From: Gemmatimonadota bacterium | GTDB taxonomy: Bacteria; Latescibacterota; UBA2968; GCA-2709665 | DNA length: 64,000 bases | Direction: 5' to 3' | Assembly (NCBI GenBank): GCA_028874335.1 | Contig: JAPPJY010000041.1 | Span: 1 to 64,000 of the forward strand | Part shown: one piece after another, positions 1 to 9,004 of the stretch | Layout: every line of letters begins with the position of its first letter | Position numbering within the stretch: position 1 is the first letter of the stretch | Notes under the pieces: model-generated | Database searches by the model: none | What the model was told of the DNA's origin: nothing | The model's input: the letters and a program-made list of their open reading frames with translations, nothing else | Position numbers and translations under genes: made by a program

Positions 1-236
1 CTAAAGACCTTCCGATTCGTGGCGTTACCAATGTCACCAGGCAGACGAGTATTGGGTCCGGGAGGAATTGGGATCTCGCTCCCAGGCTTATATTTCGGGA
101 CGCTACCAGTACCCGTGTTTCCGAACAGTTCCGCTACTTCGCCAAGCAACATCGACTTTCCTGTGCCTGGAGGACCGGAAAGCAATACGTTTCGGCGTCT
201 CTCTAGTAACTCGAGTAATGTTACTGCATCCATCAT
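1..236 (-). CDS. AAA+ ATPase, McrB/MoxR-like, N-terminal part (runs off window)
   Basis: Only the first 78 or so codons are present; the gene continues past the left edge. The ATG overlaps the stop of the preceding gene in an ATGA arrangement, so the two are translationally coupled. About 17 residues in, a clean Walker A motif GPPGTGKS follows a short helix and an RNVLL strand, which is how McrB-type and MoxR-type AAA+ domains begin. A Gly/Pro-rich stretch (GSEIPIPPGPN) follows. McrB proteins are the GTP-driven translocase subunit of modification-dependent restriction, and a nuclease partner (McrC) usually lies downstream, which here would be outside the window. The two methyltransferases upstream favour a restriction role. 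With so little of the domain visible, another AAA+ class cannot be excluded. Confidence 0.7.
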   Translation of the reverse strand, partial: MMDAVTLLELLERRRNVLLSGPPGTGKSMLLGEVAELFGNTGTGSVPKYKPGSEIPIPPGPNTRLPGDIGNATNRKVF

Positions 237-796
237 TTCGGATACCGCCTTTTTGACTCAAGATCGAAAAACGCTGATTTTACGCCAGAGCGAATCCACG
301 CAGTCGCGAACTCTCTTATCGTTGGATCCCAATCGTGACTGAGTAGGCTGTGCTCAGTGGTGAAGTGAAGTCGAATAGTGCCATTCTTCTGTTGGAAAAG
401 CATAAACACAGAGCGCCCGCCGACTGGATCATCCTTGATCAGATCGTAAATACCCAATCTTGAGATCTGCGCGATTCTTGCTTCATTTGGTCGCGCGTCT
501 GTTGAAGGCCATACTTCCAAAATTGCGCTTTTTTCTTGTCCAAATTGCTGCCATTGTACACGGCCACTCAGAATCTCAATCTCTCTGTAGACACCCTTTG
601 ATTTTCGAGCCTCGCCGCGCCGGTTTGGAAACACCAGCTTGAAAAATGGCCAGAATTCTGATTCAGGGCGGAATCGTAGATCTCGTGCGCCGCCTCCGGT
701 TGGGGAATCATTCGAACGGGCCGCAAACTTCCGTCGGTCACCATCTTCGATATTCTGAAAAAGGACTCGAACTACTATGAGGTCGTCACGATTCAT
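233..796 (-). CDS. Unknown protein of a restriction operon, TGGGARDLRF motif
   Basis: A soluble protein of about 187 residues that I do not recognise by family. I place the start at the ATG at 796, which overlaps the end of the upstream methyltransferase gene by 11 bp; the longest frame (to 832) would overlap it by 47 bp. Its stop overlaps the ATG of the AAA+ gene, so it is locked into the operon. Visible features are an N-terminal strand-rich region with SNDSPTGGGARDLRF, a FWPFFKLVFP patch and many basic and aromatic residues. The motif is loosely reminiscent of the NDTGATGGHQ loop of EcoRII-N/B3-like DNA-recognition domains. Given its position between a methyltransferase and an McrB-like motor, a DNA-recognition or accessory restriction role is a reasonable inference, not a demonstrated one. 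Confidence 0.6.
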   Translation of the reverse strand: MNRDDLIVVRVLFQNIEDGDRRKFAARSNDSPTGGGARDLRFRPESEFWPFFKLVFPNRRGEARKSKGVYREIEILSGRVQWQQFGQEKSAILEVWPSTDARPNEARIAQISRLGIYDLIKDDPVGGRSVFMLFQQKNGTIRLHFTTEHSLLSHDWDPTIREFATAWIRSGVKSAFFDLESKRRYPK

Positions 797-3011
797 CGAT
801 ACCGTCTCGAAACGGTAGAATTGACGCCACAAACTCAGAGCTCAGATAGCCAATTGCTCCGAGCGCCTTGGCATTACTTACTCGCTCTTCTTCGTGCGAA
901 CTCGACTCACCAATTGACCGGTTCCACGTGTGGAATAGCAGGTCAGACGTAACAGTTGACTTTTCCTCACCGACTAGAGCCGGCTGTCGACGATCCAACA
1001 ATGGGAAATCTCTCAACATTAGTCGCAAGTCCGAACTTACACAACCATATGCGTTCGCGACAAGAACATCCGCTTCGGCGCGCAGGTTGCTTATATGCCA
1101 AAGGAGCTCAAATGAAGCTTTGTTACATGCATCTAATAGAGAAAGCTCACGGGCGATTGCAATTAACCTTCGCGCAGATGAGCTCTCAATGTTCAGATCC
1201 GGTAGCCGGACGGAAATTAGTACAAAGTAATTGACAGTAGTTGTAACGACGCGACGGAGAAGCCAGTCAAACGGAAGTGAGTTCACGATTGACAACCAAA
1301 GAAAAAGCCTCTCTTGTGTTGGGTCGTTCGGAAACTCGATCGTGGGCACCTTATTGCCACACACAAGGTTTGGCTTAACAAGTGCCGCCATCATTGACCG
1401 TTCGTTGGTTTGACCAGTGATATCGCAAAAGCCGGCTCTCATTTTCCCGACTCGTTTCAGTGCTTGCTCTGAAATGTCGTCTAATGAAATCCAAAACTGT
1501 GGTTCGATTTGACTTTTACCTGGCGGCAGGTTTCTCCATTTTGCGCTTCGGCCTTCGCCGCTGACGTAGGATTTGCAACCTAGCCGGTGTGGCTGAACCA
1601 TTCTTCCTTCGATTACCGGGAAGTATCCGGGCTTAGCCGATTTAACGAAAGAACTGCGACCGTGGGTCATATCTACTTCGCGACAAAACACTGGGTACCA
1701 AGATGAGCTTTCATCGCTTGGTGGTACTGCTGTCAGCTGCATCTTTTTAAACAGCCGCCACTCATTGAGTGTACGTACCTCAGGTAGTGTTAGGTCAGGA
1801 CGGATTTTTCTGAGCATAATAATCGGTAGCTCGACCGCGCGCCCGTCGACTACTACGTCGTTAGATGTCCGTGCATGGACAATACTAATGCTTTTGTCGA
1901 TTGGAACTGAACGCGATCGTTTTGAGTAATTGACTAAGAGAAACTTAAATCGAGTGTCGATCGAAAAGTGACGAGCCCTATTGTCCATAATTGTAATAGA
2001 CACGGATTTCGAGCCGGCGACGAGTTGCTCTCGCAAATACCGAGTATTAAGTGACCGGATGAGGCCGGCCGGGACAAGCAAAGCACCGCTGCCGCCTTGG
2101 CGGGTTAGGCTAAGCGACAGCTGCGTAAAGGCAATATAAAGATCCCTATCGCCACTAAAGGAAGTCGAGTATTGCGCCGAAAGCTGCATAGCAAGCTGCG
2201 CTCTCTTTTGCTTGGCTGCTTCATAGCCAGACAATGATAAACCCTCGTACCCCTCACCATAATGGCGGTCCCATCCATTCGCCTTAATGAACTCATGTCG
2301 CGTCAGCTTCACTTTTTCCCAGGGTGGATTGCCCACTACAATGTCAAATCCGTCCGTCGCCAGATCAATCCACGCACTATTCGAAACCAGTAGGCTATCC
2401 TGCACTTTCCATTTTTTGCGCATGTAGATGAGCGCCTCGAGATCGTCCGTAAGCGATGACAGCGACAGCATGGTCGCCCTTAGAGCCGAAGGCGAAAGGT
2501 CTGCAGCGTAGACATTATGGCGGAGCCAATGCCTGGCCGGAATTTGGCCAGTACTGCATGCGACTATCGACGCGGCTATTAACAGCATTCCTGAACCGCA
2601 CGCCGGATCAATAACTGTAACTTGAGGCGCGAGTTTTTCTTCTATACTACGTGCCAGATGAAGTGCAAGGCGGAAGTCCGTATGGTATATTCCGTGGCTT
2701 CGACGATAGTCATCATCGAATGATTCGCGCGCAAGCGCGCTCAAGCAAAGTGCGGGATGGATACCAGTTTCAAGGATAGCACGAACAATGGCGCGAGCAT
2801 CCATCGTCAGCCGCGTTGGTTTCAATATCGGGCAAATCCCAAAGGCTGCTTGGAATGCTTCAAGGTCAAAGCCGCCGAAACATGACGCCGTTGCCTCCAA
2901 GAGCTGTATTCGCAACTCAGTTCGACCGCTTGACTGCTCTTGAAGAAGATCCCCAATCACAGAGTCCACACAAGCGAGACGACTGTTCTCCGCGGTCTTA
3001 AAGCGTTTCAT
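786..3011 (-). CDS. N6-adenine DNA methyltransferase, Eco57I/PglX-like
   Basis: A 741-residue class I SAM-dependent DNA methyltransferase. A GIYHTD element (residues about 107-112), corresponding to the GxYYTP motif X of this group, precedes SAM-binding motif I DPACGSG (135-141) and catalytic motif IV NPPW (228-231). This order is typical of gamma-class N6-adenine methyltransferases such as Eco57I and PglX. The remaining C-terminal part is probably the target-recognition region. There is no obvious PD-(D/E)xK nuclease domain before motif X, so it should be a methylase only. The start ATG overlaps the D12 methyltransferase stop by 4 bp and has AGGAAGGA just upstream. It should protect host DNA in the restriction system encoded around it. 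Confidence 0.9.
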   Translation of the reverse strand: MKRFKTAENSRLACVDSVIGDLLQEQSSGRTELRIQLLEATASCFGGFDLEAFQAAFGICPILKPTRLTMDARAIVRAILETGIHPALCLSALARESFDDDYRRSHGIYHTDFRLALHLARSIEEKLAPQVTVIDPACGSGMLLIAASIVACSTGQIPARHWLRHNVYAADLSPSALRATMLSLSSLTDDLEALIYMRKKWKVQDSLLVSNSAWIDLATDGFDIVVGNPPWEKVKLTRHEFIKANGWDRHYGEGYEGLSLSGYEAAKQKRAQLAMQLSAQYSTSFSGDRDLYIAFTQLSLSLTRQGGSGALLVPAGLIRSLNTRYLREQLVAGSKSVSITIMDNRARHFSIDTRFKFLLVNYSKRSRSVPIDKSISIVHARTSNDVVVDGRAVELPIIMLRKIRPDLTLPEVRTLNEWRLFKKMQLTAVPPSDESSSWYPVFCREVDMTHGRSSFVKSAKPGYFPVIEGRMVQPHRLGCKSYVSGEGRSAKWRNLPPGKSQIEPQFWISLDDISEQALKRVGKMRAGFCDITGQTNERSMMAALVKPNLVCGNKVPTIEFPNDPTQERLFLWLSIVNSLPFDWLLRRVVTTTVNYFVLISVRLPDLNIESSSARRLIAIARELSLLDACNKASFELLWHISNLRAEADVLVANAYGCVSSDLRLMLRDFPLLDRRQPALVGEEKSTVTSDLLFHTWNRSIGESSSHEEERVSNAKALGAIGYLSSEFVASILPFRDGIDES

Positions 3012-4054
3012 AATCCTTCCTGGCAGTTGACGTCGGCTTTTTCGATGGAGAAGAGCACCTCGCCGACTTCGGATGCGGCCTCGCTTGCTGCGCGATTTGG
3101 TCGATAACGGCCGACTCGATCTATTTCAAACTTGGTGACCGTTCCTAGAACCGTAAGAACACTTAGAAGCGTAGCCAAGGAAACATGGCCTTCAGTGCTG
3201 TACGACAGAAAGATCCTACGAACTGGCAAGGCCTTCACGAGGCGCTCTATAGCCTTGGCTGCCCGCGATTTGTAACAATAGTCAGAAGCCTTATCTTGCC
3301 AGGGGCGAATCCCACAGACACCTTTAACTTTCGGCTCGTCTCCCAATGCTATCGTCTCTAAAATATGGTAATAGGCGGCGTATTGGCGTTTCGTGTAGGG
3401 CGGATCAAGATAGACAGTGTCTTTAGATTTACACTGAAGCTTAAGGACATCCACCGTCGTCATGGTCACTCTAGGACCGTTCTTTGGGATTATGCGTGGA
3501 AGTAGAGTCAAAGCATCAAGTGATTGACGCTGCCACTTCGATAGAAAACAGCCATAGGTCCCGGCGGTATTTGCAACTTGGTTTGCAGACCCCATTAGGT
3601 CAGCGAGTAGGACGTTTTCCTCCGCACGATTTATTAGAGAACTATCCTTCCAGATCCTAATTCTGTCCCTAATCGCATCGATCTTTTGCGCATTAACCTC
3701 AGTAAAATACATGCGCGAAACTGAACCATAGCGCGATGATGCTGGACTGTATTCGCGCCAGACGAACCCATTGACCGGTTGCAATGCGTTAAGTTTCGCA
3801 ATCGCGTTTCTGTAACCACCCAGTTGTGCAAAGTCGGTATCCTCACGGGAGATTACACGTGCATATGCCATAATGGCGGACGAAGTGAGGTGGTCGTTTA
3901 CAGTTACATCCCATCCTGCACGCGAAGCAGCTTGGGCAACCGCACCAGTCCCGCAAAAGGCATCGATAAACACTCCACCATCGGGTTCGCCAATTCGTCG
4001 CAAGATTGAATTCGCAATGCGAGCTTTGGAACCTATATAACGAATAGACGCCAA
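3008..4054 (-). CDS. D12-class N6-adenine DNA methyltransferase
   Basis: A 348-residue methyltransferase of the D12 (DpnII/Dam-like) class. It opens with IRYIGSKARI, the usual N-terminal signature, followed by motif I DAFCGTG (residues 31-37) and catalytic DPPY (217-220). The start is TTG with GGAG nine bases upstream, and no nearby ATG fits the family N-terminus as well. It ends in a 4-bp overlap with the larger methyltransferase. A D12 enzyme paired with an Eco57I-like enzyme suggests that the two methylate opposite strands of an asymmetric site, or two different sites, as in type IIS and LlaI-like systems. That pairing role is inferred. The gap to the upstream STAND gene is about 104 bp. 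Confidence 0.92.
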   Translation of the reverse strand: MASIRYIGSKARIANSILRRIGEPDGGVFIDAFCGTGAVAQAASRAGWDVTVNDHLTSSAIMAYARVISREDTDFAQLGGYRNAIAKLNALQPVNGFVWREYSPASSRYGSVSRMYFTEVNAQKIDAIRDRIRIWKDSSLINRAEENVLLADLMGSANQVANTAGTYGCFLSKWQRQSLDALTLLPRIIPKNGPRVTMTTVDVLKLQCKSKDTVYLDPPYTKRQYAAYYHILETIALGDEPKVKGVCGIRPWQDKASDYCYKSRAAKAIERLVKALPVRRIFLSYSTEGHVSLATLLSVLTVLGTVTKFEIDRVGRYRPNRAASEAASEVGEVLFSIEKADVNCQEGL

Positions 4055-4158
4055 GTCCCAGTTCTCCGCAAATCTACAACTATCTCCTCTGCTACGTTGT
4101 TCGTCTGGTTACTTGTCGACGTATTTCCACCGGTGTCTCTTCAGGCGGAGACAGGCCG

Positions 4159-7100
4159 TCATCCGGCAAAAAAGATTGAGTCTGGCGCATCACCTCCAAA
4201 CAACTTCCGTTTGCGATGACTTTGCCATCTACGGAGCCGATGTTTTACCTGGCTCTCAATACTAGGCCAGAACATCCGGAATGGCTTGCCACATTCACAA
4301 TCATCAGTCCCCCAGATATCAAACCGTACGTCCACGACCTTTGTAAACAGGATTGAATATCGCCAAAAATCCTCGTTTTTCTCGGATTCAAACATTTGCC
4401 TGAACCAGTGTTCCGCCCATACGTTGCGCTCATAAGCGTAGATTGCAGCCGCGTGAGCTTTTCCAATGAAGCCAGCTGTATTCCGGTAGGAGGCAAGAAC
4501 ATCGTCCACGTATGAATTGCGTGTTGAAAACCCTGCCACCATAAGCGCCCGACAGATTCTCACCGGCTCCCGTGTTCTCAACTGTTTCCCAATATAGCTC
4601 TGCAAAACTGCATCCCTGCTATTCCTGAGGGCTGCGAGGACTTCGAGCGAAAGATTATAGTCGTTTCCACATTCGTCCAAGCGCTTGAAACGTAGCGCAT
4701 TCAATTCTGGGCAATCTTTAGCCGACCAGATCGTCATGGCACTATACGATGTATGAGTGCCACCAAAAGTGCCAGCGATTAGCGGCCGGATGTCCGCTAG
4801 CCGGGTGAATAAGCAGGCCGCCTTTCTTGGGCTCTTTGCAGACAGCGCATGAGCAAACAGATAGGCGACATTGCAAACTTCAGCCAATTTGGCGGCAGGC
4901 AGGGTGATCAACAACTCGTTCCACATTGTCGCCACTTTCCAATCCGTCGCTGCAATCGCATCCATCTCGTCCATGCGGATCCCATTGAGAATGATCCGGG
5001 CTTTTTCCTGCGTCAGATCTGCCTTGAATGCTACGAAAGCTTTGAGAACATCGTTCCTCCTCCGCGCAAAAGCTTCATCCGTGTCAGAAAACCGTGTCGG
5101 GGTCTCAAGAGTATAATCCGAATCAGGCATTCTATCTGATGCATTGTAAGGGGTTGGCTCCTTGTGGTCCCTAAGCGACAGATCAATCTCGATGTTCGGA
5201 ATTGGATGGTCTGACGGTAGGTCAATAATCCTTAGCATCGAAGCACCAACGCGATTAGCGATATCTCCTTTGGCTTGGTCATTCAGTCTCTTCGCCGCCC
5301 ACCCGTAAAACTGTGGGGATATACGCTCTATCGCCTGATCGTATGGGATCATGTTTTGCGCGGTTGCCTCCAAGATAACGGCCGAGCCAAACCAAGCTTC
5401 GTCGTGGCAATCCGATGGCAATTGCGCCCCGCTCCATCCACTTTGCAAGACCAAATCTATAAGTTGAATATTGCCAAGCTTCGCGATTAGACGGAGTGCC
5501 AGTGCGCGCACGCACGCATGGTCAGAGCAAACACACGGGCGAAGGATCTCCATTGCCCCGTCAGATATCCGTGTATCCGTGTTTGCACCAAAAGCAAGGA
5601 TTCGGAATTGTCTGAATTCGTCTTCTTCTTCATTCGCTCTGCGTAGAGCCTTTTTGAATGCCCCTTCGTCGAGAGGTTTGACCACATCCATGAGATCGGC
5701 AAGAAAGGCATCCTCCCGCGGTTGGGAGTTAAAGACTTCAAGCTGCTCCGGTGCTGTCAAATGTGGGAAAGCCATGAATCTGCGGTATTGTGAGACAATC
5801 CACCGATCGTCCTCCTGCAGCGTATCATCTTCGTGACCGGCCGTTCCTGACTGGATATTCTTCACAAGCTCAAGCGCCTGGTTTCGCGTCAGAAGAGCAC
5901 CATGCCTGCGGACTTCAAGCTGGCCTTGGTAAAGCTTAAACCCTTTTCTACAAAGCACGTCTACGATGAATTCTCGGTGTTTGTCAACTGCGACTTGCGG
6001 ATAAAAACGCGCCACGCCTAGACACGCCAATGAAAAGAAATGGTCCTCTGACGAACTGCCGTTGGAGACGCGGATCTTGGACACATCGATTGCTGCATAG
6101 TTTTCAGCGGTACCCGCGATATTTCCAGGCTGTTCACTGTGAGGATCACAGGGATCAGACTCGCAGAATTTCTCAACTAGGCGCCAACCCTCCAATCGGG
6201 GTCTATCGCCGCGGAGTTCCGCCACGAGTCTTTCAGCCCTCCTGGCATCGCGTGGGTCACCGGTAGCTTGCAGCAAACGCACTAGTGCCGACTTCCCAGT
6301 AGGGGATGCGTCTGGTGCTTCGAAAATGCTGCATGCCAACAAGATGGCCTCTCGGGCTTCCAACCAGTCGGTCCCATTGAACCTGACAAGCTGCATGAAT
6401 TCCTTAGTTGGCGCTCCAAGATCAAAGTTCAAAGCATTGGCGAAACTCCATTGTACAAATCCTGAGGCGAAAGGCGCAACCTGCTTGCCTGCGATTAATT
6501 TGAAGCCGAAACGCATCAGAATATTCAGGTTCGCTTCATCATTTATCTGAAGAGACTCAAGGAGTTTTTTTTCTGCAGTCGAGAGAGAACCCAACCTTTC
6601 ATTGATCTCTTGCTTTTTTTCCTGTCGCTCAATCTCAACTTTTTCGGCTGGGGCGTGGGACCGAATTGAAATCATGCCGCGTTCTGGCAATAGTGAGTAA
6701 AGTGACATCCACGATCGAAGATGTTCCGAGATTTCAGACCACGCCGCGTCATCGGTCTTTGCTGTGTTCAGTGCAGCCTCAAACCAGTCGAAATTTGGCT
6801 GGAGACCCCCGGCAAGGCAAAGATCGCGCGCGGCTATTGTGAACAGTCTTGGGTGCTGTCTTGCCAGTACCGCGAATCCGGAAAAATGGCTGGTGTTTGG
6901 GTTTTGCACCCCGGCGAAGGCACGAGCAACCGCCACGGCGATGTCATCTGGACAATCCTCATTCAAGAAGGCAATGGTCAACCCGGCTATGATTGCCTCT
7001 GCCGTCACATCGAGTGCACTAATCGGTTCGATCATACCAACCAAGGCTGTATCAAGGTCGTGTCCGTTACGATTCGCGATCTGCAGCCGATCTAACACAG

Positions 7101-8811
7101 AAAAACCGAGGGCCAACGTTAGGCCGTCATCGGCAAGCGCATAGCGGGTCGGATCTCCATCGACCGGCACGAAGAATCGACCGTCCGTAACAGCCTCTAG
7201 ATCCCCCTCGAATATCTTCAGGTCATCAAGCTGACGCGCCGCAAGTCGGCATATGATTTCGTTCGCATGATTTCGGAGTATTTTTGCGAATTTATGTGCC
7301 GGCTGTGGTGATGAGGCGTCTAGTTGGCTCGCACGGATATGCTCAAACAGCAGTCGGCTGGCACTTAGTTCATCGAGATCCCTAATCTGGTCTTTCTCAA
7401 ATAACTCCAATGCAATTCCGAGAAGTCTTGGATTCCTCAGCGATTTTGCGACTATTGCCTGCAGTTCAGCTTCCTTGATCCCATGTGCTGCCAGAATCTC
7501 ATTGCGTTCTTCGCTGCTCCACTGCGGGACCTCAATCTCAGTGACGGGAAGATCTAGACGTGGTTTGATCCAGTCTCGAAAATAGAGCGACCGTGTCGTT
7601 ATGATAAGACGGCCGCCGATGCAATTCAGTTTTGAACGCAAATCCTCCAAATGTCTCGCCCAGTCAACCTCCGGACGCTGATTAAGCCCGTCAATGAATA
7701 CAACAAGCCGAGGCGAGTTAGGTGGTTTCTGAATACGCCATCGTTCCCATTTCCTACGCCATGACTTTGGTGCCCATTCTGATGGCCGACTGCCTGTCTG
7801 CTGCACAAGTTTGCCGATGATCTTTTCCTCAAGATTGTCTTGTATACTTACGTTTACGAAATCATCCGCGGTTAGTACGACCATCATTGGCTTTTCTTCA
7901 AGACAGAGCCAACTCTGTGCAACAAGCCATGACTTCCCGTTTCCTTCGTCGCCATGGACGGCCGCGACCGTCCCATCGGATTTTTCGGTCAGAAATGGTC
8001 TTAAACAATCGACCAGAGCATTCCTCTTTAACGTCTTGACACCTGATGAATCTTCGGGTGCCAGTGGTTGCCCAATGTATTGCTTGGCTAGCCTTTTTTG
8101 GGAGAAGACTGCAGTGAGCCATTCGCAATTGCCACTCTTTGCAACGCCCATGCCCAACAATGGATCTCTTAATGCCGAGCGAATTCTCTCAGAGTGGCGG
8201 GCAAACTCGAGGCGTTGTGTGATTACTCTTAGAGATGCCTTTACTCTGTCGACTTGGGCAGGGTCATTTATGTGGCTCGCCAGAAATGTCACTACGGCAG
8301 GCTCCGCCATCGCAAGTGCAACAGCCAATGGGGGAATGTCGATGTCGGTCCAGTCGAGTATCAATGTGCCAATCCCGGACCGTTCCCCAAACTTACGAAG
8401 ATCGTCGGCAAGTTGACTCTTTACTGCGGAAGTCGCGCCAAGCACCCACAGATCCGTTTCGCTATCGCTGAAGGAGACCTCCGCGATCTTCGTAAGGATT
8501 TCGCCTCTTGAAATCGAGTCATCGTATCGTTTCGCTTCAAAACAGACGGTGTCATCGCTGTAGGCTGGTTTTCCATCGATGCCGAATTGAGATCCGCCCC
8601 CAGCAAGTCGGAACGGGATACCTGTAATATCGTTGAGTGCTACCGCAACAAGCCCTTCAAAGCCGCACTGGCCTGTCGGTTGCAACATACGCAGTATGCC
8701 TCTTAACTCCGTCAAATGCTCGCTTAGCGAACAGGAGATTTCAGCTTCCGGTTTCGTGACAGAGGCATCAACAACCTGTAACCGATTCGGACATTTAGAG
8801 TCATTTTTCAT
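4159..8811 (-). CDS. STAND NTPase with N-terminal PD-(D/E)xK nuclease (Avs-like)
   Basis: A protein of about 1550 residues. The start is set at the ATG at 8811; the frame stays open to a TTG at 8997, but that extension has no convincing ribosome site. Numbering from 8811, residues 50-94 read GFEGL...GIDG...CFEAKRY, which fits an Mrr/Cap4-like PD-(D/E)xK nuclease (D78, E92, K94). A STAND-type NTPase core follows: Walker A GDEGNGKS (287-294), Walker B VVFIDGLN (370-377) and RLIITTRS (401-408). The remaining roughly 1000 residues are helix-rich and repeat-like, as in sensor regions of antiviral STAND (Avs) proteins. It is probably a phage-sensing abortive nuclease. No obvious promoter was found upstream. 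Lower GC than the flanking genes suggests horizontal acquisition. Confidence 0.85.
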   Translation of the reverse strand: MKNDSKCPNRLQVVDASVTKPEAEISCSLSEHLTELRGILRMLQPTGQCGFEGLVAVALNDITGIPFRLAGGGSQFGIDGKPAYSDDTVCFEAKRYDDSISRGEILTKIAEVSFSDSETDLWVLGATSAVKSQLADDLRKFGERSGIGTLILDWTDIDIPPLAVALAMAEPAVVTFLASHINDPAQVDRVKASLRVITQRLEFARHSERIRSALRDPLLGMGVAKSGNCEWLTAVFSQKRLAKQYIGQPLAPEDSSGVKTLKRNALVDCLRPFLTEKSDGTVAAVHGDEGNGKSWLVAQSWLCLEEKPMMVVLTADDFVNVSIQDNLEEKIIGKLVQQTGSRPSEWAPKSWRRKWERWRIQKPPNSPRLVVFIDGLNQRPEVDWARHLEDLRSKLNCIGGRLIITTRSLYFRDWIKPRLDLPVTEIEVPQWSSEERNEILAAHGIKEAELQAIVAKSLRNPRLLGIALELFEKDQIRDLDELSASRLLFEHIRASQLDASSPQPAHKFAKILRNHANEIICRLAARQLDDLKIFEGDLEAVTDGRFFVPVDGDPTRYALADDGLTLALGFSVLDRLQIANRNGHDLDTALVGMIEPISALDVTAEAIIAGLTIAFLNEDCPDDIAVAVARAFAGVQNPNTSHFSGFAVLARQHPRLFTIAARDLCLAGGLQPNFDWFEAALNTAKTDDAAWSEISEHLRSWMSLYSLLPERGMISIRSHAPAEKVEIERQEKKQEINERLGSLSTAEKKLLESLQINDEANLNILMRFGFKLIAGKQVAPFASGFVQWSFANALNFDLGAPTKEFMQLVRFNGTDWLEAREAILLACSIFEAPDASPTGKSALVRLLQATGDPRDARRAERLVAELRGDRPRLEGWRLVEKFCESDPCDPHSEQPGNIAGTAENYAAIDVSKIRVSNGSSSEDHFFSLACLGVARFYPQVAVDKHREFIVDVLCRKGFKLYQGQLEVRRHGALLTRNQALELVKNIQSGTAGHEDDTLQEDDRWIVSQYRRFMAFPHLTAPEQLEVFNSQPREDAFLADLMDVVKPLDEGAFKKALRRANEEEDEFRQFRILAFGANTDTRISDGAMEILRPCVCSDHACVRALALRLIAKLGNIQLIDLVLQSGWSGAQLPSDCHDEAWFGSAVILEATAQNMIPYDQAIERISPQFYGWAAKRLNDQAKGDIANRVGASMLRIIDLPSDHPIPNIEIDLSLRDHKEPTPYNASDRMPDSDYTLETPTRFSDTDEAFARRRNDVLKAFVAFKADLTQEKARIILNGIRMDEMDAIAATDWKVATMWNELLITLPAAKLAEVCNVAYLFAHALSAKSPRKAACLFTRLADIRPLIAGTFGGTHTSYSAMTIWSAKDCPELNALRFKRLDECGNDYNLSLEVLAALRNSRDAVLQSYIGKQLRTREPVRICRALMVAGFSTRNSYVDDVLASYRNTAGFIGKAHAAAIYAYERNVWAEHWFRQMFESEKNEDFWRYSILFTKVVDVRFDIWGTDDCECGKPFRMFWPSIESQVKHRLRRWQSHRKRKLFGGDAPDSIFFAG

Positions 8812-9004
8812 ATTGTCGCTGTCCACACTTTGCTCATCACAAGACCAATAAGGGTGTCCAAGACTATGCCAAGATCCGCTTGCGTCTTCCAAGAGACACC
8901 AATCGTCAACAAACCAACGTCGGCGGCCGCTTTTCCCAGTAGCACAATTGCTATTTATTTTGCCATTCAATCCCCGTGATTCAGTTGATCCGTGCAATGT
9001 TTGT

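Noticed and set aside
1..8997. Labelling the defence operon as BREX or DISARM
   Set aside because: A PglX-like methylase is present, but the hallmark PglZ, BrxC/L or DrmA/B genes are not in view.
8812..8997. Longer STAND protein starting at the TTG at 8997
   Set aside because: The additional 62 residues have no recognisable pattern and the TTG has no clear ribosome site; it cannot be fully excluded.
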